This document shows, piece after piece, positions 15,428 through 24,749 of a stretch of DNA of 64,000 bases (position 1 is its first letter; each line of letters opens with the position of its first letter). A program made the translations under genes and the position numbers. The DNA is taken from assembly GCA_023384105.1 (NCBI GenBank), contig JAHDXR010000004.1:1-64000 (forward strand), given 5' to 3'. A model generated the notes under the pieces. It was given only the letters and a program-made list of their open reading frames with translations. It had not been told where the DNA came from and made no database searches. Origin of the DNA: Hyphomonadaceae bacterium (GTDB taxonomy: Bacteria > Pseudomonadota > Alphaproteobacteria > Caulobacterales > Aquidulcibacteraceae).

Positions 15428-16789
15428 TCAGCGCTGCAGTTCAGGCTCGAACCCGTCGGCTTTCGCGAGGTCGGGGAACAGCCGCATCCAGGCCAGGGAG
15501 GCCACAACCGCGGCCGCGCCGCCGAGCGACACCGCCAGCACCGGCCCGAAAATCCGCGCCATCAGTCCGGCTTCGAAGTCGCCGAATTCGTTCGAGGCTG
15601 AAATGAACACGAAGCTCACCGCCGCCACGCGGCCGCGCATGGCGTCGGGCGTCGCCAGCTGGATCAGGCTCTGGCGGACGTACACCGAAATCATGTCGAC
15701 GCCGCCGGCGACCGCGAGCGCGGCCGCGGTCAACCACAGGTATTGCGACAGGCCGAAGGCGATGGTGGCCAGCCCGAACACGATCGTCGCGCCGAACATC
15801 CACAGCCCGACGCGCGTGCGCAGCGGCTTCACCGCCAGCCACAGCGCCACCGCCGCCGCGCCCACGCCCATCGCCGAACGCAGCACCCCAAGCTCGCTCG
15901 GCCCCGCGTGCAGGATGTCGCGCGCGAACACCGGCAGCAGCGCCACCGCGCCCGCCAGCAGCACGACGATCAGGTCGAGCGAGATCGCGCCCAGCACGAT
16001 CTTGTTGCTCCAGACGAAGCGCAGGCCCTCGACAATCATGCCGATGGTGCGGGCGTCCTTCACCGGCTCCTGGGCCGGCGGCTTCAGCACGAACATCAGC
16101 AGCGCCGCGAACGCCGCCAGCGCGAACGCGGTCAGGTAGGCCGCGACCGGGCCCGCGCCGTAGAGCAGCCCGCCCACCGCCGGGCCGACGATCAGCGAAA
16201 ACTGGAATGCGAGCGACGACCAGGCGATGCCCGGCGGCAGCTCCTCGCGCGGCAACAGCATCGGCAGCAGCGCGCTCGCCGCCGGCGGCATGAACGCATT
16301 GATGATCCCGGCGCTGACGGCGGCTGCGAACACGGCCGGGATGACGATCTCCGGGCCCATGTTCGACACCAGCGCCAGCCCCAGCACGATCAGCGCCTTG
16401 GCGACGATGCAGGCCGTGAGGATGAGGCGGCGGTTGTAGCGGTCCGCAGCCTGGCCGCCGAACAGCGACAGCACCAGCAGCGGCAGGAACTGCGCCAAGC
16501 CGACGAGCCCCAGCACGAACGCCGCTTCGGCGATGGTCTGCCCATGTGCGCGCGCGGCGTCGTAGACCTGCCAGCCCATCGCCGTCGACTGGATCTGCAC
16601 GGCCATGGTCGCGAACATCCGCCCCGCCCAGAACTGGGCGAACAGCCGGTGGCGGAAGATGTCGAGTGAAGGGATGCGAAGGGCGGCCAAGGCGGCGCGG
16701 ACCATGCGCCGGGCGCGCGCGAGTCGCAACCAAGCCACGGGGGCCGGATTGACGGGCACACTCAGCGGCCCTATGCGCTCGCGCCTCAT
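15428..16789 (-). CDS. MFS transporter, EntS-like
   Basis: A 453-residue inner-membrane protein with about twelve hydrophobic segments between residues 45 and 430. FGGQAADRYNRRLIL is the MFS loop 2-3 signature. The N-terminal IFRHRLFAQFWAGRMFATMA is typical of the MFS_3 / enterobactin-exporter-like group. Substrate unknown. The stated ATG leaves only 14 bases to the divergent GNAT start; Met29 at 16705 is an alternative that would give room for a promoter. Confidence 0.85.
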   Translation of the reverse strand: MRRERIGPLSVPVNPAPVAWLRLARARRMVRAALAALRIPSLDIFRHRLFAQFWAGRMFATMAVQIQSTAMGWQVYDAARAHGQTIAEAAFVLGLVGLAQFLPLLVLSLFGGQAADRYNRRLILTACIVAKALIVLGLALVSNMGPEIVIPAVFAAAVSAGIINAFMPPAASALLPMLLPREELPPGIAWSSLAFQFSLIVGPAVGGLLYGAGPVAAYLTAFALAAFAALLMFVLKPPAQEPVKDARTIGMIVEGLRFVWSNKIVLGAISLDLIVVLLAGAVALLPVFARDILHAGPSELGVLRSAMGVGAAAVALWLAVKPLRTRVGLWMFGATIVFGLATIAFGLSQYLWLTAAALAVAGGVDMISVYVRQSLIQLATPDAMRGRVAAVSFVFISASNEFGDFEAGLMARIFGPVLAVSLGGAAAVVASLAWMRLFPDLAKADGFEPELQR

Positions 16790-16803
16790 GAGGGGGCGCC
16801 GCC

Positions 16804-17298
16804 TTGGCCCACACGCTTGTCGCCGAAAAGCTTGAACACGCCGCCGGCGTCGAGCGCGTGCTCGACCGCGCGTTCGGGCCGGGCCGCTTCGCCAAGACCA
16901 GCGAACGCGTGCGCGAGCGCGGCGCCGTGCTCGAGCCTTCGCTCTCGCGCGTGGCGCTCAACGCTGCGGGCGACGTGATCGGCGTGTGCCGCATCTGGCG
17001 TGTCGAGGCGGGCGCGCCGCTTTTCTTTCTTGGCCCGCTCGCGGTTGACCCCGACGCGCAGTTGACGGGCCTCGGGCTGGCGCTCGTGCGCGATTGCGTC
17101 GCCGCCTGCCGCGCGGCGGGCGGCAATGGAATCGTGCTCGTCGGCGCGGAGCGCTTCTTCCGCGCGGCAGGGTTCAGCATCGTCCCGCCCGGCCGCATCG
17201 TGCTCCCCGGCCCGGTCGACCCGGCGCGGCTGCTCTGGTGTGAGCTGCGCCCCGGCGGCTTGGCCGACGTCGCAGGCGCCGTCACCGCGCCGCGCTAG
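16804..17298 (+). CDS. GNAT family N-acetyltransferase (YhbS-like)
   Basis: A 164-residue acetyltransferase. Central LFFLGPLAVDPDAQLTGLGL holds the acetyl-CoA-binding loop in a slightly changed form (usually Q/R-x-x-G-x-G/A), followed by VLVGAERFFRAAGF, which is typical of the YhbS-type subgroup. The C-terminal PGPVDPARLLWCEL also fits. The start is a TTG; a GTG at codon 19 is a possible alternative. It is divergent from the MFS gene. Confidence 0.75.
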   Translation: MAHTLVAEKLEHAAGVERVLDRAFGPGRFAKTSERVRERGAVLEPSLSRVALNAAGDVIGVCRIWRVEAGAPLFFLGPLAVDPDAQLTGLGLALVRDCVAACRAAGGNGIVLVGAERFFRAAGFSIVPPGRIVLPGPVDPARLLWCELRPGGLADVAGAVTAPR

Positions 17299-17359
17299 GT
17301 TTGCGAAATCGCAATTACGTGTGGTATCGCCGCACCTGAGGGCATCAGGGAGCGGGGCT

Positions 17360-17884
17360 ATGGCCAAGACATCTGCATATCAGAAATCTGAAAGCGACGG
17401 CGTCACGACGTTCGCCGTTACGCCGGCGGAGGCGCCCAAATTCATTTACGGCTTGGTGCTGGGCGTGATTTTCCTGCTGCTCGGTCTGATGCTCGGCGGT
17501 TTCGGCGTCATCGTGATCGCCGCGGCGGGCTTTCTCATCTGGTTCAGCTTGCGCGATCTGCGCCCGAAGGAGCATCGCGCCACGGCGACTTTTCGCGTCG
17601 CGCCCGACCGCGTCGAGGTCGCCGGCGAGACTTTCCGGCGCGATGACATCCATCGCATCATCATCCGCAACGGCGTCACCGGTAAGGAAGTGCTGGAGCA
17701 CTACACCACCAACATGAACGCCGCCGCCGGCCTTGCGCACCGCGCGCATACGGCGCGCGTGGCCAACGCGCTCACACTCGAAAGCGGCGGCCGCGCCACC
17801 TTCCTCGCCGGCGGCATGGATGAAGTGACTGCGTACGGTCTGTTGCACGACGTCTGCAGAATCCTCGGTTTCGACACCAACTAG
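17360..17884 (+). CDS. Hypothetical membrane protein
   Basis: I do not recognise a family. The 174-residue protein has a soluble N-terminus (MAKTSAYQKSESDG) and two adjacent transmembrane helices at about residues 30-70 (FIYGLVLGVIFLLLGLML, then VIVIAAAGFLIWFSL). A cytoplasmic PH-like domain may follow (ATFRVAPDRVEVAG, DDIHRIIIRNG). The layout resembles membrane-anchored PH-domain proteins (bPH2) of bacteria. The longer open frame upstream overlaps the GNAT gene and is not used. It converges with the gene at 17913. Confidence 0.65.
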   Translation: MAKTSAYQKSESDGVTTFAVTPAEAPKFIYGLVLGVIFLLLGLMLGGFGVIVIAAAGFLIWFSLRDLRPKEHRATATFRVAPDRVEVAGETFRRDDIHRIIIRNGVTGKEVLEHYTTNMNAAAGLAHRAHTARVANALTLESGGRATFLAGGMDEVTAYGLLHDVCRILGFDTN

Positions 17885-17912
17885 GCGCCGCGTCCAAGCG
17901 GACCGGCGGCGG

Positions 17913-19958
17913 TCACGCCGCCTCCCTGCGCCAGCCCAGCATCAGCAGCGCGACGCCGATGAAGGCCCAGGCCCAGCCGGGGCCGAGCGGCGTCGCGCGG
18001 GCGGCGCGCACGACATAGGCGCCGTTGCGCTCGACGCCGATCCAGTCGCCGCCGCTTGCGCGCGCGCCGCGATCGACGCGCCGCACCTCCGGCAAGCGCC
18101 GCCCGTCCTCGCCGGTCATGAACACGCTGCCGCCGGTCGCGTCCGCGAACGGGCGCAGAATCTCGGGCGCCGCCGCCAGCGCCGCCGCTTCGCGCGGATT
18201 GAGCGGGCCTACTGCTGCGAACGCGCGCAGAGTGCCGCTGCGCGCCTCGTACAAGCCTTGCTCGTCCGCCGCCGCTGCGCCTGTGAACAGCCCCGGCGCG
18301 CTTTCGCCCAGCGCGATGGTCGAGCGTGCGCCCGACGGCGCGACGATCTCGACGGCGCCGACGCCCGGCGCCAGCGTCGAGCGTTCGATCTCCAGCCCGC
18401 GCGGGCCGGGCTCGAGCGAAAGGCGTTCGTCTTCCAGCTCCGGCTCCTGCATCAGCCAGTGCGCAAGCCGGCGCAGCAATTCGCCGTGCGGGCCGCCGCC
18501 GTCATAGCCGCGCGCCCATAGCCACGGCTGATCCGACCACAGCTGCGCCACGCGGCCGTTGCCGGCGCGGTCCAGCACCAGGAGCGGCGCGCCGCTCGCG
18601 CCCTGCAGCACGGTTTGCCCGCCAGACGCCTGCGCCTGCACCTGCATGGTCCAGCGTCCCCAGCGCTCCGGCGAGGGGAGTCCGCGCACCACCGGATGGC
18701 GCCGCCCGAGCGCCGTCGGCGCCGGCCGGTACGGCGTCGTCGCGACATTGCCGGTCGGCTGCGACGGCAGGATGCCAGCGAGCGCCGTGCGGTGAACGCC
18801 GTCGAGGCCCGCCTCCGCTTCGCCCGCGGTGATCAGCAGTGCGCCGCCTTGCTCCACCCGCCGCGCGATCGAAGCGAAATAGTACGCCTGCAGGATGCCG
18901 CGGCGGCGATAGCGGTCGAAGATGATCAGGTCGAATTCGTTGAGGCGCCGCTCGAACAATTCCTCGGTCGGAAAGGGGATCAGCGCCAGTTCGTTCAGCG
19001 GCGTGAAGTCCTGCTTATCCGGCGGACGCAGGATCGAGAAGTGAACCAGGTCGACGGCGGGATCGCTCTTCAGCAGGTTGCGCCAGACGCGCGCGCCCTG
19101 ATGCGGCTCGCCCGTGATCAGCAGCACGCGCAGCCGGTCGCGCACGCCGTTGGCGGCGAACGCGGCGCGGTTGTTCGACAGCGTGATCTCGCGCGGCCCT
19201 TCTTCCGCCTCCACCACCACCATGTTGCGCCCGCGCTTGGGCAGCCGCACGCTGACGGAGAAGTCCTGGTTCGGCCGCGCATTGGTCTGAGCCGCCCGCA
19301 CGCCGTCGATGCTGAGCGTCACGCGCACCGGCGTATTCGAGCCTTCGTCGATCACTCGCCCGGTGATGCGCATGGGTTCGTTGACGATGCCGAACGTCGG
19401 GGCGGAGACGAGTTCAAGCCGCCGGTCGCCGCGGTCCGGATCGCCGACGATCAGGATATGCGCCGGGCCCAGATGGCGCAGCTGCGCCGGCGCCGCCGGC
19501 GGATCGGCCGCCTGGCCGTCGGTGATCACGACAACGCCGCCGATGCGGTCCGGCGCGAGATCGCTCAATGCGTCTTCGATCACGGACGCGATCATCGTGC
19601 CGTCCGGCCCGCCGCGCGTTTCGCGCACGCGCACGTCCAGGCCCGGCTCGCGCGCCAGCGCCGCCGCCATTGCCTCGCCCGCCGCCCGCGCCGCCTCGCG
19701 CCGTCCCGCAAGCCCCAGGCTTTCGCTCTGATCGACGACCACCAGCGCGACGTCTTCCGCCGGCTCGCGCGTCTCGCGCACCCACTGCGGCTGCATCAGC
19801 CCGAGAAACACGAATGCAAGGCCGACGGCGCGCAGGACCGGCGCGCCGCCCCCGCGCCAGACATAGAGCGCAAACGACGCCAGCGTGAGCACGCCAAGTG
19901 CGATCAGCGCCGCACTCGGCAGCGCCGGATCGAAGCCGATGCGCGCGCCCGCAATCAC
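17913..19958 (-). CDS. Large membrane protein of the MoxR/DUF58/DUF4159 cluster
   Basis: A 681-residue protein with a GTG start. Two N-terminal helices (residues 15-55) anchor it and one C-terminal helix (GPGWAWAFIGVALLMLGW) ends it. Between them is a von Willebrand A-like start (VALVVVDQSESLG, VVVITDGQAA), then a beta-rich region. A class I glutamine-amidotransferase-like fold follows (LIIFDRYRRRG, GGALLITAGEAEAGL) without obvious catalytic residues. Genes with this layout sit last in MoxR-DUF58 operons of alphaproteobacteria. The role is unknown; a chaperone or envelope-stress function is suggested for such systems. Confidence 0.75.
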   Translation of the reverse strand: MIAGARIGFDPALPSAALIALGVLTLASFALYVWRGGGAPVLRAVGLAFVFLGLMQPQWVRETREPAEDVALVVVDQSESLGLAGRREAARAAGEAMAAALAREPGLDVRVRETRGGPDGTMIASVIEDALSDLAPDRIGGVVVITDGQAADPPAAPAQLRHLGPAHILIVGDPDRGDRRLELVSAPTFGIVNEPMRITGRVIDEGSNTPVRVTLSIDGVRAAQTNARPNQDFSVSVRLPKRGRNMVVVEAEEGPREITLSNNRAAFAANGVRDRLRVLLITGEPHQGARVWRNLLKSDPAVDLVHFSILRPPDKQDFTPLNELALIPFPTEELFERRLNEFDLIIFDRYRRRGILQAYYFASIARRVEQGGALLITAGEAEAGLDGVHRTALAGILPSQPTGNVATTPYRPAPTALGRRHPVVRGLPSPERWGRWTMQVQAQASGGQTVLQGASGAPLLVLDRAGNGRVAQLWSDQPWLWARGYDGGGPHGELLRRLAHWLMQEPELEDERLSLEPGPRGLEIERSTLAPGVGAVEIVAPSGARSTIALGESAPGLFTGAAAADEQGLYEARSGTLRAFAAVGPLNPREAAALAAAPEILRPFADATGGSVFMTGEDGRRLPEVRRVDRGARASGGDWIGVERNGAYVVRAARATPLGPGWAWAFIGVALLMLGWRREAA

Positions 19959-19979
19959 GCGACGCCCTTAGCTGAGCGC

Positions 19980-20119
19980 CACCCCCTCCCCGCGAGGGGA
20001 GGCAGGGGGCGGGGAGAAACGCCGACGTTGCGGGAAACGCGGCGCGGCAGAGTGCTTGCGGCAATATCTTCGCGTCGAGGATCACCCCGCCCCCTGCCTC
20101 CCCTCGCGGGGAGGGGGTG
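19980..20119. repeat. Palindromic interspersed repeat, family A, copy 3
   Basis: A long inverted repeat: left arm (about 19980-20015, CACCCCCTCCCCGCGAGGGG then AGGCAGGGGGCGGGG) is mirrored by a right arm (about 20084-20119, CCCCGCCCCCTGCCTCCCCT then CGCGGGGAGGGGGTGTG). The centre of about 70 bases is unique. It occupies most of the gap between the DUF4159 gene and the gene at 17913, within a single operon, so the mRNA would carry a very stable stem there. Confidence 0.8.
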
Positions 20120-20133
20120 TGCCCCAACGCTTT

Positions 20134-22782
20134 TCATCGCTCGCGCCCTATCCGTTCGAGCAGCGCCGGCACGTGCACCTGGTCGGCCTTGTAGTTGCCG
20201 GTCAGCGCCACCATCACGATGTTGACCCCGAACCGCAGCGCCATTTCGCGCTGGCGCGCGCTGTTCAACTCGCCCGCCCACGCCGAGGCCCAGTCGCCGT
20301 CGCCGATGAAGATCGCCGCCACGCCGTCGCGCGATTGCGCGGCGGCGGCGTCTTCGGCCCAGAGCGTCGTCGATTGGGTGCGGCCGGGGAAGCTGCGCAT
20401 CAGGTAGAAGGCGCGCGCGACGACGTGTTCGGTCGTCACCTGCTGCAGCGGCGGCACATCGACGCCCGCAAGCATCAGCTGCGCCGGCCGCCCGCGCCCG
20501 CCGCCGCTTGCGTCGCGCGTATCGACCAGCAGCAGGCCGCCGATGGCGAGATAGCGGTCGATGTTCGCGAGCGCCGCATCCGGCAGCCGCTGCGGCGCGG
20601 ACGGCGCGGGCCAATAGAGGAACGGATAGGCGGCGAGATTATCGCGCGCGAGATCGATCGCCACCGGCTCGCCGGGTTCGACCGAGGTCCGCTCCGTCAG
20701 CACCTGCGACAAGGCCTGCAGCCCCGCGTGCGACATGCGGTCGACGCGTGCATCGCCGGTGCGCACATAAGCGAGCCTGAGCGTTTGCGTCGGATCCTCG
20801 CGCCGCGTCTGCGCGTGCGCGTCGCCGCCGAACACCATCGCCGCGACCAGCACAGCCGCGCCGGCGCGCGCCAGGCGCGGCAGCTTGCCGAACAGATGGA
20901 GCGCAATCATCAGATCGAGCGCCAGCAGGAACGCCGCCGCAGCGAACAGCCAGCCCGACAGCGGCCGCTCCACGACCCCGCTCAAGCCCTCGCGCGCGAC
21001 GCCGCCGGGCAGCGCCAAGGGCGCCAGCGCTTCGTCGGGCCGCGCGGCGTCGATCGCCGCGCTGACGCCCGCGCGTTCGTAGAGGCCCGGCGGCGTCGCC
21101 GGCGAGGCGACAGCGAGCGCAAACGCATCCGGCGCAATCGGCTCCGCATCCGGCGGCGCCGGCGCCAATGATCCGAAGCCGTCGAGCAAACGCTGCGCTA
21201 CGAACGGCCCGCCGGTGATCTCGCGCTCGCCCGCGCCGTCGGGCCGCGCGGAGAACGCCAGCGTCCGCCGCAGCATCTCCACGAACAGGCCCGACAGCGG
21301 CGCGTCGGACCAGTCGGGCGTGGCGCTCACGTGGAACAGCACGATCAGTCCGCGCCCGCGCGCCTGCGCCGTCACCAGCGGCGAGTTGTCCGACAAGGCC
21401 GCCCACACGCGCGCCTGTTCGAGCGAGGCCGGCTCCGCCAGCACTTGCCGGCGCACGCTCACGTCGTCCGGCACGGCGATGCCGGCGAACGGCGAGTCGG
21501 CGGGGAAGGGCGCGATCGCCAGCGGCGTCTCCCAGGCCAGCGCCCCGCCGAGCGAGCGCGATCCGGGCCGCAGCCGCACCGGCAGCAGATCGTCCGCATC
21601 GTTGGCGAGCCGCGGCCCGGCGAAGCGCACCAGCAGGCCTCCGTCTTCGATCCAACGCTCCAGCGCGCTCGCGTCGGTCGGCGCCACGCGTCCGGCGTCG
21701 GGAAGGATCAACGCCTGCGCGCGCGCTTCGATCAGCGCGTCGATGCCGCCGCGCTGCAGGCTCGCATAGGGCTGCAGCGCGCGGTCGACGTAGAACAGTT
21801 CGGACAGAAGCGGCTGGTTCGCGCCGCCGGGGTCGACCAGGCCGACGAACGGCCGCCCCGCGCCGGACGGCAGCAGCTTCACCGCGCCCGCGCTCTGCTC
21901 GCCGACAATGCGCACGCGCGCCGCGCGCGCCGCGATCTCCGGCGGCAGCTCGATCCGCGCCGACGTGCTGGCCGCGTCGCCCGCGAAGCGCGCCTCCGCC
22001 GCGCCGAGCGAACGGCCCTCCGCCGTCTCCGCCGCGATGGCGACGACCGGCGATTCGTTCTCCGCCCGGCGAATGTCCGCCGTCACGCCTTGCGGCGTCA
22101 CCGCGCCGGAGACGATCGCCCGCGCCGTTTGCGGCGGCGTGCGCGCCGTCACCGGCCCGCGCCGCTGAAGCTCCGCCGCCAGCGCTTGCGCGCCGTCGTC
22201 ATGCAAGCCGTCCGTGATCCAGACGATGCGGTCGAAGCGGCCTTGCGTTTGCGCCAGCCGCGCCGTCGCCTGGGCGCGGTCCGGCCGCCAGGGGCGCGGT
22301 TCGAGCCGTCCGATCGCCGCTTTCGCATCCGCCGCCGTCAGCGCTTCGCCGGGATCGCGCGGGCGCGCGCTCGGCGCCGTCAAGAGTAGGAACACCGGCG
22401 CGCCGGTGCGCTCCGCCTGCGTCGCCGCTGCGACGGCAGCGGCGCGCGTGTCGCTCCAGAACGGCGCCGAGGTCCAGCCGTCGTCGATCACGATCAGCGT
22501 GCGCCCGCCTTGGGCGCTCTCCGCCGCGCTCGGCGCAAGCGACGGCCGCGCGAATGCGAGGATCAGCAGCGCCGCCGCCAGCGCGCGGAACAGCACCAGC
22601 TGCCAGGGGGCGCGTTCGCGGCTCTGATCTTCCGTGCGCACGCCTTCCAGCAGCCGCGTCGGCGGAAACGGCGTGCGCTGGGGCGGCGGCGGGGTCGCCC
22701 GCATCAGCCACCACAGCGCCGGCAGTGTGAGCAGCGCCGCCAGCGCCCACGGCGCGCCGAATAGGATCGGGCCCAAAGTCAC
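20134..22782 (-). CDS. BatA-like N-terminal and DUF4159 domain protein
   Basis: An 882-residue inner-membrane protein. Residues 1-90 are the BatA/Aerotolerance regulator N-terminal module (FGAPWALAALLTLPALWWLM and an APWQLVLFRALAAALLILAF helix), followed by a VWA-like region (TLIVIDDGWTSAPFW). A membrane segment lies near residues 640-680. The C-terminal 200 residues form a DUF4159 domain (LRLAYVRTGDARVDR, PFLYWPAPS, GLLLVDTRD, FPGRT). The GTG start overlaps the DUF58 stop as GTGA. Known in MoxR-linked operons; molecular function not established. Confidence 0.85.
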   Translation of the reverse strand: MTLGPILFGAPWALAALLTLPALWWLMRATPPPPQRTPFPPTRLLEGVRTEDQSRERAPWQLVLFRALAAALLILAFARPSLAPSAAESAQGGRTLIVIDDGWTSAPFWSDTRAAAVAAATQAERTGAPVFLLLTAPSARPRDPGEALTAADAKAAIGRLEPRPWRPDRAQATARLAQTQGRFDRIVWITDGLHDDGAQALAAELQRRGPVTARTPPQTARAIVSGAVTPQGVTADIRRAENESPVVAIAAETAEGRSLGAAEARFAGDAASTSARIELPPEIAARAARVRIVGEQSAGAVKLLPSGAGRPFVGLVDPGGANQPLLSELFYVDRALQPYASLQRGGIDALIEARAQALILPDAGRVAPTDASALERWIEDGGLLVRFAGPRLANDADDLLPVRLRPGSRSLGGALAWETPLAIAPFPADSPFAGIAVPDDVSVRRQVLAEPASLEQARVWAALSDNSPLVTAQARGRGLIVLFHVSATPDWSDAPLSGLFVEMLRRTLAFSARPDGAGEREITGGPFVAQRLLDGFGSLAPAPPDAEPIAPDAFALAVASPATPPGLYERAGVSAAIDAARPDEALAPLALPGGVAREGLSGVVERPLSGWLFAAAAFLLALDLMIALHLFGKLPRLARAGAAVLVAAMVFGGDAHAQTRREDPTQTLRLAYVRTGDARVDRMSHAGLQALSQVLTERTSVEPGEPVAIDLARDNLAAYPFLYWPAPSAPQRLPDAALANIDRYLAIGGLLLVDTRDASGGGRGRPAQLMLAGVDVPPLQQVTTEHVVARAFYLMRSFPGRTQSTTLWAEDAAAAQSRDGVAAIFIGDGDWASAWAGELNSARQREMALRFGVNIVMVALTGNYKADQVHVPALLERIGRER

Positions 22783-23612
22783 CCGTAGCGCTCCGAGATG
22801 AAGGCGATCAGCATCGACAGCGCCGGCGCGGCGTTGTGATCGGTGCGGTGCAGCAGCGCCGGAAAGCCAAGCTCGGCGCCGAGCGTGCGGATCTCGCGCC
22901 GCTGCTGCGCCAAGCGCTCGGCATACGCTGTGCGCGCCGCCTCGGCGCGCCCGATCAGCACGTCGCCGCCGCGCCCCGGCGCTTCAAACAGCGTGCGGCC
23001 CTGGAACGGAAAGTCCTCTTCCGCAGGATCGGCGATCATCGTCAGCGCGCCGGTCGCGCCCGCGCGCGCGCAGGCAAGCAGGCGCTCCCGCCAGATCGCC
23101 GCCGGCGCGTAGAAGTCGCTCAGGAAGATGACGCACGAATTGCTCGGCGCCTCCACGTCCTGCACGGGCTGCAGCAGATCGACCGCGAGCCGGTCCACCG
23201 CGCGCGCCCCGCGCCGCGGCTGCCGCCCCAATGCGCCGACGCGCTCGCCGCCGCGCGAAAGCAGGATCGCCAGCGCCAGCGCCATCGTGCGCGCGCGATG
23301 CAGTTTCGTCGGCCGCGCCGGGTCGCTGCTCCAGTCGAAGCCCGGTTCCGGATCGATCCAGAACCACGCCGTCTGCGCCGCCTCGCGTTCGCGCTCGCGC
23401 ACGAAGAAGCGGTCGCCGCGCGCGGACCGGCGCCAGTCCACCAGCCGCGCGCCGTCTTCGGCGCGGTGATCGCGATATTGCCAGAAGTCTTCGCCCTGGC
23501 CGGCGCGGCGCCGCCCATGCACGCCCGGCGCGCTCGCGGCGAGGCGCTTCGCATCGAGCAGCACGCCGGGAAGATCGCCGGCGAGGTTGAGAGCGTCGAG
23601 ACGGGCTGTCAT
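22779..23612 (-). CDS. DUF58 domain protein
   Basis: A 277-residue protein with the DUF58 signature near its N-terminus: GRRRAGQGEDFWQYRDH, then DGARLVDWRRSARGDRFFVRE. The C-terminal half is VWA-like (SCVIFLSDFYAP). DUF58 proteins are encoded next to MoxR ATPases and are thought to be their substrates or partners; this copy is cytoplasmic with no membrane helix. It is translationally coupled to the DUF4159 gene and separated from moxR by a repeat of family E. Confidence 0.88.
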   Translation of the reverse strand: MTARLDALNLAGDLPGVLLDAKRLAASAPGVHGRRRAGQGEDFWQYRDHRAEDGARLVDWRRSARGDRFFVREREREAAQTAWFWIDPEPGFDWSSDPARPTKLHRARTMALALAILLSRGGERVGALGRQPRRGARAVDRLAVDLLQPVQDVEAPSNSCVIFLSDFYAPAAIWRERLLACARAGATGALTMIADPAEEDFPFQGRTLFEAPGRGGDVLIGRAEAARTAYAERLAQQRREIRTLGAELGFPALLHRTDHNAAPALSMLIAFISERYG

Positions 23613-23630
23613 TGGTTCACCAAGGACAGA

Positions 23631-23721
23631 AGTCGGAAATCAGAAGCCAGAAGCCAGACAAACGCGGATCGTGCGCCCGCACCTGTTCTGACTTCTGATT
23701 TCTGGCTTCCAATTTCCGACT
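23631..23721. repeat. AT-richer inverted repeat (family E) between DUF58 and moxR
   Basis: The left arm (AGTCGGAAATCAGAAGCCAG and a further AAGCCAG) faces the right arm (TTCTGACTTCTGATTTCTGG then CTTCCAATTTCCGACT). The arms share an internal GAAGCCAG/GAAATCAG repetition and pair across about 28 unique bases. Base composition is far less GC-rich than the surroundings. The right arm abuts the moxR stop codon. Confidence 0.75.
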
Positions 23722-24716
23722 CACGCCGCCCGCTCCGCCAACTCGTCCACCAGCGTGTCGATGTCCAGGCCTTCGGCGCGCGCGCCGAAGCTCAGCTGCA
23801 TGCGGTGCGCCAGCGCCGGGCGCGCCAGCGCCGCCACATCGTCCACCGCCGGCGCCAGGCGTCCGCGCAGCAGCGCGCGCGCCCGCACCGCCAGCATCAA
23901 GGCCTGGCCTGCGCGCGGGCCGGGACCCCACGCCACGTGCTGGTTCACGCGCGGGTCGTGGCTCGAGCCCGGCCGCGCCGAGCGCACCAGCTCCAGGATC
24001 GACGCCAGCACTTTCTCGCCCACAGGCATCGCCCGCACCAGACGCTGCAGGCGCATCAGCGAGTCCGGATCGAGCACCGGCTGCGGCGTGACGTCCTCAA
24101 GGCCGGTGGTCTCGATCAGGATCTTCCGCTCGATTTCCGCATCGGGGTAGGGCACGTCGACCTGCAGCAGGAAGCGATCCAGTTGCGCCTCCGGCAGCGG
24201 GTAGGCGCCTTCGTGCTCGATCGGGTTCTGCGTCGCCAGCACATGGAACGGCCTCGGCACGTCGTACGCCGCGCCGGCCACCGTCACATGATGTTCCTGC
24301 ATCGCCTGCAAGAGCGCCGATTGCGTGCGCGGGCTGGCGCGGTTGATTTCGTCGGCCATCAGGAGCTGGGTGAAGATCGGCCCCTTCACGAAGCGGAAAT
24401 GGCGCCGGCCGGTCTCGTCCTGGTCCAGCACCTCCGAGCCCAGGATGTCAGCCGGCATCAGGTCGGGCGTGAACTGCACCCGCGCCCAGTCGAGCCCCAG
24501 CACCCGCGCCATGGCTTCCACCAGCCGCGTCTTGGCGAGGCCCGGCGCGCCCACCAGCAGCACGTGCCCGCCCGCCAGCACGGCCGCGAGCGTCAGCTCG
24601 ATCACCCGCTCCTGGCCGAACACCGCCCTGCCGATCTCGGCGCGCACCCGCGCCAGCGCCTCGCCGGCGGCCTCGGCCTCGGCCACCAAGGCGTCCGGAT
24701 TGTCGTGATTGCTCAT
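23721..24716 (-). CDS. MoxR family AAA+ ATPase
   Basis: A 331-residue ATPase of the MoxR type. It has AEIGRAVFGQERVIELTLAA, Walker A in LLVGAPGLAKTRLVEAMA (GxxGxxKT), QFTPDLMPADILGSEVLD, Walker B LLMADEINRASPRTQSALLQ, sensor region VLATQNPIEHEGAYPLPEAQ and the lid domain beyond residue 240. MoxR proteins act as chaperone-like ATPases that activate or insert cofactors into VWA-containing partners. The start at 24716 is chosen because the frame upstream overlaps the divergent DUF1285 gene. It is the first gene of the cluster running to 17913. Confidence 0.93.
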   Translation of the reverse strand: MSNHDNPDALVAEAEAAGEALARVRAEIGRAVFGQERVIELTLAAVLAGGHVLLVGAPGLAKTRLVEAMARVLGLDWARVQFTPDLMPADILGSEVLDQDETGRRHFRFVKGPIFTQLLMADEINRASPRTQSALLQAMQEHHVTVAGAAYDVPRPFHVLATQNPIEHEGAYPLPEAQLDRFLLQVDVPYPDAEIERKILIETTGLEDVTPQPVLDPDSLMRLQRLVRAMPVGEKVLASILELVRSARPGSSHDPRVNQHVAWGPGPRAGQALMLAVRARALLRGRLAPAVDDVAALARPALAHRMQLSFGARAEGLDIDTLVDELAERAA

Positions 24717-24749
24717 GGGGGCGAAGCTCGCGTAGTTGGGGGCAGAAAT

